A stretch of 9,453 nucleotides of DNA from Anaerolineae bacterium (GTDB lineage Bacteria; Chloroflexota; Anaerolineae; B4-G1; SLSP01). Under the pieces are notes generated by a model. That model had not been told where the DNA came from and ran no database searches. It saw nothing but the letters and a program-made list of their open reading frames with translations. The stretch spans positions 1-9,453 of the forward strand of contig JAGPHL010000081.1 of assembly GCA_018055515.1 (NCBI GenBank), in the 5' to 3' direction. Below are positions 1 through 4,890 of this stretch, piece after piece (the first letter of the stretch is position 1; each line of letters opens with the position of its first letter). A program made the position numbers and the translations under genes.

Positions 1-1310
1 TGATTCGCCTCCGTCAATGCCGGCGCCGGCCCCTGGATCATGCGGCTGTAGCGGAAGTCCTGGAAGAGATCGTCTTCAAGGATCATATCACTCAGCGGCG
101 ACTGCAACGGATTGTAGAAGGTGACCGTGTAGGTGATCACCCGATTGGGGAAGGTCGTCGTCGCGCCGCTCGGCGGCGAGCTGGTAGCGACAGATTTATC
201 GAAGGGGCTGAGAATGCGCAGGGAGGTAGCATTGTAGCCGCTGGTCGCGCGCACCATGGTGGTGGCCCGGGCCGTCAGATCCTTTTTGGCCATGGCAAGA
301 GATGTTTTAGGGTTGTAGGTGGCATCGGCCGGGACGCGCGCGTGCAAGACGATGGAGGTGCTGTCGCCCGGCGCCAGGATGAATGCCTCAGGATAATGCC
401 AGGCGGCCTTGCCGGTCGCAGCGCTGTAGGTCAACACCACTCCCGGAACCGGCGAGCTCCATTGCGGCGTCGCGCCGCGCAACTGACTGGGCAACACCAC
501 GGTGAAGACCAGGTTCGCGGCCGGCCAGGCATCGGGGCGCAGGAGGGACCCCTCCGCGGCAAGGTTCTGAATCTGGAAGGTATAGGTCACCAGGCGCCCC
601 ACCCGGCAGTTATTGACGGGCGCGACTTCGGCCACGGCGCTTTGCTGCAAGCGCAGCAGGGGCGCGACGACCATCGTCGTCACCAACGGCGCCGGCTCGG
701 AACCCTGTCCCGGCACCGTCGCCGCGATGCTGTTGTTCAAAAGCGAGCGTCCCACACGTCCCCATAGCGCGTCCTCGGCAAGCGCAGGCTGTAGGGCGAG
801 GGGAGTCGTCATTGTCAGAACAATCTGCACGCTCTGGCCTGCCGGCAACGGATTCAGACGCCATGCAGCAATCCCCTGACGCTCGCTTGTGCTATGCGTA
901 AAACTGAAGACGGCATTGGGCGGCGAGACCTGATAGTTCCCGTTGAATTGTGCAAGAACGCCGCGTTTCCACATCTCGTCCTGTGGAATATCCGTGGTCC
1001 ACGTGTCGGTAAGGATGATGTTGCTGATGGGGGCGGCGCTGGTATTCGTCACCCGCACGGTGTACGTGACGGTTTCCCCGGCGAAAGTTCTCTCCGGACC
1101 GAGCAGTCCGATCGCCAGACCGGGAATGTCGGCGAGCAGGGCCGCTCCTGCCGGGGAACTGCCTGCCGGCGCGAGCGCGGCCGGAGCAGGAGACGCCGCG
1201 CGCCCCAGGGCCGGCGGCGTCAGCAAAGCGGACGTCAGCCATAAGGCGCCGGCCACGAGGGCCATGACCAACACCAAAGTCCCCAAATGACGCTTCTGAT
1301 CCCGTTCCAT
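1..1310 (-). CDS. Secreted DUF11-like repeat protein (C-terminus outside window)
   Basis: The minus strand is open from ATG at 1310 to the window edge (436 codons, no stop), so only the N-terminal part is seen. The start has a GAGGTG Shine-Dalgarno about 5 bases upstream. Residues 1-40 form an export signal: a short charged start (MERDQKRH), a hydrophobic stretch (LVLVMALVAGALWLTSALL) and a possible AxA-like cleavage site near GRAAS. An Ala/Pro-rich segment of about 25 residues follows. Then come at least three beta-rich repeats, each with a VTYTV-like strand and a downstream N-x-x-L/x-D segment, near residues 80-110 (ETVTYTVRVTNTS), 238-275 (RLVTYTFQIQNLA) and 390-415 (RVITYTVTFYNPL). This matches the conserved repeat of DUF11 surface proteins, typically cell-wall or extracellular stalk proteins. 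The exact function is unknown. A strong consensus promoter lies 125-150 bases upstream, so it is probably its own transcription unit. Confidence 0.85.
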   Translation of the reverse strand, partial: MERDQKRHLGTLVLVMALVAGALWLTSALLTPPALGRAASPAPAALAPAGSSPAGAALLADIPGLAIGLLGPERTFAGETVTYTVRVTNTSAAPISNIILTDTWTTDIPQDEMWKRGVLAQFNGNYQVSPPNAVFSFTHSTSERQGIAAWRLNPLPAGQSVQIVLTMTTPLALQPALAEDALWGRVGRSLLNNSIAATVPGQGSEPAPLVTTMVVAPLLRLQQSAVAEVAPVNNCRVGRLVTYTFQIQNLAAEGSLLRPDAWPAANLVFTVVLPSQLRGATPQWSSPVPGVVLTYSAATGKAAWHYPEAFILAPGDSTSIVLHARVPADATYNPKTSLAMAKKDLTARATTMVRATSGYNATSLRILSPFDKSVATSSPPSGATTTFPNRVITYTVTFYNPLQSPLSDMILEDDLFQDFRYSRMIQGPAPALTEAN

Positions 1311-1434
1311 ACTACACCTCACTGTGGGGAATAATGAACTCTCGACCCATCCACTTTGAATCGGATAATGGCGGCAGCCGGCCTACAGTTCGGTGCATAG
1401 AGTTTAACCAGGATGAAAACGCCAGCTCACTTCA

Positions 1435-1463
1435 ATTATAAGGAAAAGCTGGGAGATTGTCAA
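1435..1463 (-). promoter_or_regulatory. Perfect consensus sigma-70 type promoter
   Basis: Read on the minus strand, TTGACA (1458-1463) and TATAAT (1435-1440) are separated by exactly 17 bases, the full housekeeping consensus. Transcription would start near 1428, giving a leader of about 118 bases before the ATG of the DUF11-like gene at 1310. The rest of the 1311-1509 spacer shows no gene and no clear terminator for the upstream glycosyltransferase gene. Confidence 0.8.
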
Positions 1464-1509
1464 CGTGAGATGCAACCGCGCGTCACGCAATTGCAGATGA
1501 ATGCGAGTT

Positions 1510-2235
1510 TCAGTTCGTGGAAGAGCGCCGCAGGCGTTGTCCAAAAAGCCGCAAAACCGTGGAGAGAGCCCTGGTGATCTCGGCCCGCGAGACTTTCGAG
1601 ACTCCCTCCCGGCGATTTTCAAACGTGATGGGGATCTCGCCCACTTTCCATCCCTGGCGCTGAACGTAATACAGCATCTCGATGAGGAAAGAATAGCCGT
1701 TGGAGCGAATCTGTTCCAGAGGAATCGCTTCGAGGACCGCCCGGCGGTAACAGCGAAAACCGGCGGTGGTGTCGTGCGCGCGCAATCCCAGCAGCAGATG
1801 CGCGAAGGCGTTGGCCCCCCAGCTCAGCGCGATCCGGGGCCAGGTACAGCCGATGGTCCTGCCGCCCGGCACGTAGCGGCTCCCGATCACCAGATCGTAA
1901 CCGTCGGTCGCCTTCTCCACCATGGAGGGAATGGCCGCGGGTGGATGGGAGAAGTCGGCGTCCATGGTGCAGATGAGGGCGCTGTCCCCCTCCAGCGCGC
2001 GGCGGAACCCCGCGATGTAAGCCGTGCCGAGTCCCAGTTTCCCCTGCCGATGGATGACCTCCACGCGCGAGGGCTGCGCCGCGGCCAACGCATCAGCGAT
2101 CGCCCCCGTGCCGTCGGGCGAGCCATCATCCACGACGATGACGTTCACGGCCACGGGCAGCGCCAGGAGCTGCTGCACCAGTCGCGCGATGTTCTCACGT
2201 TCGTTATACGTCGGCACAATGACGGTCGTCTTCAT
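1510..2235 (-). CDS. Polyprenol monophosphomannose synthase-like GT2 glycosyltransferase
   Basis: This is a GT-A fold enzyme of family GT2, 241 residues from the ATG at 2235. I chose that start over a TTG six codons upstream because GGTGAGG sits just before it. The N-terminus is the family hallmark TTVIVPTYNERENI. Further motifs are DDGSPDGT (36-43, nucleotide binding), MDADFSHPP with the DxD-type metal/substrate site (92-94), GSRYVPGG (118-125), TAGFRCYRR (157-165) and SNGYSFLIEM (178-187). This set and the length match the soluble, single-domain dolichol/polyprenol-phosphate mannose synthases, which transfer mannose from GDP-mannose to polyprenyl phosphate on the cytoplasmic face. There is no C-terminal membrane domain. 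The sugar and lipid specificity are inferred: polyprenyl-phosphate glucose synthases are related but usually carry two C-terminal membrane helices. A putative promoter (2265-2292) gives a short leader of about 23 bases. Confidence 0.9.
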   Translation of the reverse strand: MKTTVIVPTYNERENIARLVQQLLALPVAVNVIVVDDGSPDGTGAIADALAAAQPSRVEVIHRQGKLGLGTAYIAGFRRALEGDSALICTMDADFSHPPAAIPSMVEKATDGYDLVIGSRYVPGGRTIGCTWPRIALSWGANAFAHLLLGLRAHDTTAGFRCYRRAVLEAIPLEQIRSNGYSFLIEMLYYVQRQGWKVGEIPITFENRREGVSKVSRAEITRALSTVLRLFGQRLRRSSTN

Positions 2236-2264
2236 TCCCTCACCTGCTTGCAAAGCATTGCGTC

Positions 2265-2292
2265 ATTCTAACTGCTTTCATGCACAGCGCAA
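2265..2292 (-). promoter_or_regulatory. Putative promoter of the GT2 gene
   Basis: On the minus strand TTGCGC (2287-2292) and TAGAAT (2265-2270) are 16 bases apart. The predicted start near 2258 leaves about 23 bases before the ATG at 2235, enough for the GGTGAGG ribosome site. A small inverted repeat, TGCAC/GTGCA (2281-2285 and 2293-2297), brackets the -35 hexamer and could be an operator. Confidence 0.5.
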
Positions 2293-2338
2293 GTGCAGCG
2301 ACGCCATCAGCCAGATCGCTCCGCAAGCCGCCCCCGCG

Positions 2339-2366
2339 TTGCCGAGGGCAAGTTTTGAGGTATGAT
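2339..2366 (+). promoter_or_regulatory. Putative promoter of the VanZ-family gene
   Basis: TTGCCG (2339-2344) and TATGAT (2361-2366) lie 16 bases apart on the plus strand, divergent from the GT2 promoter. Transcription would start near 2373, so the VanZ-family gene at 2651 would have a long leader of about 280 bases filled with short-word repeats. Confidence 0.45.
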
Positions 2367-2433
2367 GACGTCCGCGCGCCAGAGGCAGGATTCCTGTGAA
2401 GTTGACCTGTTCCTGCGGCACACCACCGAAAAC

Positions 2434-2513
2434 GAAAATGTGAGTGGTGAGTGGTGAATGGTGAGTAGAGGCTGCAACGGTTCTCTACTCACGGCTCACC
2501 GTTCTCTATTTTC
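2434..2513 (+). repeat. Inverted pair of heptamer arrays with hairpin potential
   Basis: The left arm has four tandem 7-base units of the type GTGAGTG/GTGAATG/GTGAGTA (2440-2467). The right arm carries four further 7-base units on the opposite strand (GTGAGTA, GTGAGCC and GAGAAC-type words). The arms meet in a perfect 10-bp stem, GTGAGTAGAG (2461-2470) with CTCTACTCAC (2483-2492), around a 12-base loop. Both arms end distally in the same GAAAAT word (2434-2439, and as ATTTTC at 2508-2513). The element lies inside the predicted leader of the VanZ-family gene. Confidence 0.75.
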
Positions 2514-2529
2514 AGAGAAGATATTGGAT

Positions 2530-2611
2530 GCAGATGAACGCAGATTCCGCAGATTTTAAAGTTTGCATCCCCATGCCGGTTGGAACATGGATACGTGGAC
2601 ACCTGGGCACG
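2530..2611 (+). repeat. GCAGAT and TGGAYACS short-word repeats
   Basis: GCAGAT occurs three times at 9-10 base spacing (2530, 2540, 2549). A second run of 7- and 8-base words beginning TGG (TGGATACG, TGGACACC, TGGGCACG and a 7-base variant) covers 2581-2611. A reading frame continues upstream through this stretch into the VanZ-family gene, but its residues there (MQMNADSADF...) look like translated repeat, so I treat it as noncoding leader. Confidence 0.55.
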
Positions 2612-2650
2612 GGTTTTATTTTCCGAGGAGGACTGGCTATCACCGCAAAA

Positions 2651-3049
2651 ATGAGATTTTCCGCCTGGGCGCGGGCCTGGGGGCCGGCGTTGCTGTGGAT
2701 GGGCTTCATTTTCTATCTCTCGACGCGAGAGCAACTTCCCCAACCCCCCGATCCGCTGATCAACACCCTCGTGCGCAAGGGCGGACACATGGTCGTGTTT
2801 GGGCTGCTGGCGCTTTTCTACTGGCGCGGACTGCGACACGGGGGCCTTTCAGGGACGTCCCTGGCCCTGGGAGCCTGGCTGCTGACGGCGCTCTATGCTG
2901 CCAGCGATGAAATCCATCAGGGCTTTACGCCGGGGCGACACGCGACCGTCATGGATTGGGGGATTGACGTGACCGGCGCTATGCTGGCGCTGCTGCTTCT
3001 GTCTCAATGGCGGCGGAAATCTGCTCGGCGGGAATCAACGGCTCAATGA
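2651..3049 (+). CDS. VanZ-family membrane protein
   Basis: This is a small polytopic membrane protein, 132 residues from the ATG at 2651. Four hydrophobic segments lie near residues 10-24, 44-60, 68-84 and 104-119. It carries the VanZ-like signature: a conserved K-x-x-H (RKGGHM, 42-47), SDEIHQGFTPGR (85-96) and D102 before the last helix (MDWGIDVTGA). VanZ domains are known from teicoplanin resistance, but most are of unknown function, so no resistance role should be assumed. The start is uncertain: no good ribosome site precedes 2651, whereas GAGGAGGA at 2625-2632 would suit a non-ATG start near 2633-2639. The frame is open back to 2528, but that part is repeat-derived. The last 71 bases overlap the 3' end of scpA on the other strand. 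Confidence 0.85.
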   Translation: MRFSAWARAWGPALLWMGFIFYLSTREQLPQPPDPLINTLVRKGGHMVVFGLLALFYWRGLRHGGLSGTSLALGAWLLTALYAASDEIHQGFTPGRHATVMDWGIDVTGAMLALLLLSQWRRKSARRESTAQ

Positions 3050-3743
3050 CGATGTCGCCGAAGCGCTCGCCCTGCCGCGCCTGAACCGCCTGCTGTTTGA
3101 TCAGCTCCAGGATGGCCTGCAAGGTCACGACCGCTTCCAGGCGCGTCGGCTTTTGGCTCAGCAGCGAATGGAAGGCCAGCTGCGGGAGCCGCATCAAACG
3201 CTGCCCGATCAGCTGAATCTGTTGGACGATCGAGATGCGCGGGCGCTGCACGGCTTCCTGTGGCCGGGGGCCTGCCGGCGGATAGAGCGCCGCCTCCGCC
3301 GCCTTGCGCAACGCCTCGACCGTGACCCCGCTGAGATCGAGGATGAAGCGCTGAGGCACGACGGCCGGCGCCAGATGCACATAACTGCGCAGTCTTGCCG
3401 CATCCTGCTGCCGCAACCATTGCGCGGCCTCTTTGTACAGCCGATAGGTGCGCAGCTGCTGCACCAGATCGTCGCCGGGTTCCTCTGGCGCGAGCGCCGT
3501 CGGCTGAGGCGGTTGGGGCAGCAAGACCTGGGATTTCATCCACAGCAAGCGCGCCGCGATGACCAGAAAATCGGCCACGACGTCCATATCCAAATGCCCG
3601 CGCATCAGATCCACATAGGCCAGGAACTCGTCCGTCACCTGCGCCAATGCCAGTTGGGTGATGTCGAGCTCCTCCTTCTCGATCAAATGCAGCAGTAGAT
3701 CGAGGGGGCCTTCGAATTGCGCTGTACGGACGTGGTACTCCAT
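2979..3743 (-). CDS. scpA: Segregation and condensation protein A (ScpA, kleisin)
   Basis: ScpA is the kleisin subunit of the bacterial SMC-ScpAB condensin, which bridges SMC heads to compact and segregate the chromosome. The 254 residues match the family length. The N-terminal SMC-neck-binding region is clear: FEGPLDLLLHLIEKEELDI (10-28) and DFLVIAARLLWMKSQVLLP (58-76). A variable middle follows, and then a C-terminal winged-helix region (about 201-234) ending in RFGDIVI. The ATG at 3743 has GGAG seven bases upstream. No scpB is adjacent: the downstream gene is the oppositely oriented VanZ-family gene, which overlaps the last 71 bases. The C-terminal tail after about residue 236 (Ala/Glu-rich) is encoded in that overlap. 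A TTGCAG-N16-TATGGT promoter candidate lies at 3774-3801. Confidence 0.95.
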   Translation of the reverse strand: MEYHVRTAQFEGPLDLLLHLIEKEELDITQLALAQVTDEFLAYVDLMRGHLDMDVVADFLVIAARLLWMKSQVLLPQPPQPTALAPEEPGDDLVQQLRTYRLYKEAAQWLRQQDAARLRSYVHLAPAVVPQRFILDLSGVTVEALRKAAEAALYPPAGPRPQEAVQRPRISIVQQIQLIGQRLMRLPQLAFHSLLSQKPTRLEAVVTLQAILELIKQQAVQARQGERFGDIVIEPLIPAEQISAAIETEAAAPA

Positions 3744-3773
3744 CCCTGTGCTCCATTCGGGTTTGCGCTGCTA

Positions 3774-3801
3774 ACCATACCCGAAAAGCCCCAAACTGCA
3801 A
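3774..3801 (-). promoter_or_regulatory. Putative scpA promoter
   Basis: On the minus strand TTGCAG (3796-3801) and TATGGT (3774-3779) are 16 bases apart, giving a leader of about 25 bases before the scpA ATG at 3743. The match to consensus is moderate. Confidence 0.4.
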
Positions 3802-3815
3802 CCGCCAGGCTCATT

Positions 3816-3843
3816 TTGCCCACGAATCTAATCGTGCTATAGT
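3816..3843 (+). promoter_or_regulatory. Putative promoter of the M50-like gene
   Basis: TTGCCC (3816-3821), a 16-base spacer and TATAGT (3838-3843) preceded by TG one base upstream (extended -10, TGCTATAGT). Transcription would begin near 3850, immediately before the octamer arrays, so the roughly 160-base leader would consist almost entirely of repeats. Confidence 0.5.
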
Positions 3844-3857
3844 CATGGGAGATGCGG

Positions 3858-3929
3858 AGACGTGCGAAGGTGCGGACGTGCGAACGTGTAGACGTGCGAA
3901 CGTGGGAACGTGCGAATGTGTAAACGTAA
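3858..3929 (+). repeat. Tandem octamer array, consensus GAACGTGC (9 units)
   Basis: Nine contiguous 8-base units with consensus GAACGTGC. Variants include AGACGTGC, GAAGGTGC, GAACGTGT and GAATGTGT, and the last is AAACGTAA. Most units keep a palindromic ACGT core. The array starts a few bases after the predicted transcription start and joins the next array without losing register. Confidence 0.85.
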
Positions 3930-3993
3930 GTGATTCGTCGCTTTTTCGCTGACTCGCTGATTCGCCTTTTCGCTTTTTCGCCTTTTCGCTGAT
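3930..3993 (+). repeat. Tandem octamer array, TCGCTTTT/TCGCTGAT type (8 units)
   Basis: Eight contiguous 8-base units: a divergent first unit (GTGATTCG), then seven starting TCGC with tails TTTT, TGAC, TGAT or CTTT. It follows the GAACGTGC array in the same 8-base register and ends five bases before the AGAGGAG ribosome site of the M50-like gene. Confidence 0.85.
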
Positions 3994-4010
3994 TTTTAGA
4001 GGAGACGACG

Positions 4011-4772
4011 TTGGCATCGGCGGCACTGCTGTTGGGCGAATTGCTGGCCGTGTTAGGGCTTTTGCTCCTGGCGGATCGTTGGCTGCACCGGCATCTGCAA
4101 GGGCTCATGTTCCTGCTGACCCATGACGCCGAGATTTCGGTGTGGCTCTACGCGCTGACGCTTTTTCCCGGCGTGCTGCTGCACGAAAGCAGTCACGCCC
4201 TGATGGCGCGACTCCTCGGCGTGCGCATCGGGCGCCTGTCCATTCTCCCCCGGCGGGTGGGCAAACGCATCCAGCTGGGTGTCGTCCCGGTCGAAGAGAC
4301 CGACATCTTCCGCGCCAGTCTCATCGGTGCAGCGCCGCTCCTGGCCGGAGCCGCCGTCATCTTCGCCATCGGACACTTCAGCTTCGGCACGCCGGAGGTG
4401 GTCGCCGCGCTGAGCAACGGCGAGTGGCTCGCCGCGCTGCGCGGCCTGCGCGAGGCTTTCTATACGCCCGACGTGTGGATCTGGGCGTTCCTGGTGTTCA
4501 CCGTCGGCAACACGATGTTACCCAGCCGCGCGGATACCCATGCGTGGCCCTTCCTCGGTGCCGTGGGCGTCTTCGTCGGCGCACTGATCGTGCTGGCGGG
4601 CGCCGGGACGACGTTGCTCAATGGCTTCACCCGCCTGTTGACGCGCGCCGTGGAGTGGATCATTTTGCTCGGCGCGAGCACCCTGCTGGTAGACGCGCCC
4701 TTTTTCCTGGTGATCTGGCTCCTCGAAAAACTCCTCGAGCGGATCACCGGCAAGCAAATTGTGTACGGATGA
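4011..4772 (+). CDS. M50-like (site-2 protease type) membrane metallopeptidase
   Basis: A 253-residue integral membrane protein starting at TTG 4011, with a strong AGAGGAG site (3998-4004) six bases upstream. It is hydrophobic throughout, with about six predicted membrane segments. HESSH at 58-62 (FPGVLLHESSHALMARLLG) is the zinc-binding HExxH motif set in a membrane helix, as in intramembrane site-2 proteases of family M50. The usual distal NxxPxxxxDG motif is not present in standard form. The nearest candidate is N168-T-M-L-P172-S-R-A-D176, with D176 as possible third zinc ligand. Expected role: cleavage of a membrane protein or anti-sigma factor within the bilayer, but no partner gene is in view and the substrate is unknown. 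It may be co-transcribed with the DUF2142-type gene 118 bases downstream. A TTGTGT-N16-TATGCT element (4759-4786) could instead drive that gene. Confidence 0.8.
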   Translation: MASAALLLGELLAVLGLLLLADRWLHRHLQGLMFLLTHDAEISVWLYALTLFPGVLLHESSHALMARLLGVRIGRLSILPRRVGKRIQLGVVPVEETDIFRASLIGAAPLLAGAAVIFAIGHFSFGTPEVVAALSNGEWLAALRGLREAFYTPDVWIWAFLVFTVGNTMLPSRADTHAWPFLGAVGVFVGALIVLAGAGTTLLNGFTRLLTRAVEWIILLGASTLLVDAPFFLVIWLLEKLLERITGKQIVYG

Positions 4773-4786
4773 AACTTCGGTATGCT
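4759..4786 (+). promoter_or_regulatory. Weak promoter candidate before the DUF2142-type gene
   Basis: TTGTGT (4759-4764) and TATGCT (4781-4786) are 16 bases apart, spanning the end of the M50-like gene. The -10 overlaps a 5-bp inverted repeat with a 4-base loop, CGGTA/TACCG (4778-4791). The match to consensus is poor; read-through from the M50-like gene is equally possible. Confidence 0.25.
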
Positions 4787-4890
4787 TACCGCGTGGGGCC
4801 AGTTCACCACAGCGCATGGCATCCTCATGAAGCGCCCTTGCTGTCTCTGGACGCTCCAGTGACTCGACGGTTCCCATGGGAGACTCAACG

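Noticed and set aside
892..1244. Reading frames of about 116 codons on both strands
   Set aside because: The DUF11-like gene occupies this region in another frame, with consistent signal peptide and repeat motifs and no stop codon to the window edge.
1501..2271. Plus-strand frame of 256 codons opposite the GT2 gene
   Set aside because: It is the antisense of a clear glycosyltransferase gene and shows no recognisable motif.
2528..2650. N-terminal extension of the VanZ-family protein
   Set aside because: The residues come from GCAGAT and TGG word repeats, are not membrane-like and do not resemble the start of VanZ proteins.
3845..3952. A 35-codon upstream reading frame running through the GAACGTGC octamers
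   Set aside because: It has no ribosome site, its ATG lies at or before the predicted transcription start, and its sequence is simply translated repeat with an 8-base period that breaks codon phase.
3858..3993. CRISPR array
   Set aside because: The units are 8 bases and directly adjacent, with no repeat-spacer structure and no cas genes nearby.
4848..4860. CTGGA/TCCAG hairpin before the DUF2142-type gene as a terminator
   Set aside because: Five base pairs with a three-base loop and no T-run; it is too weak to call.
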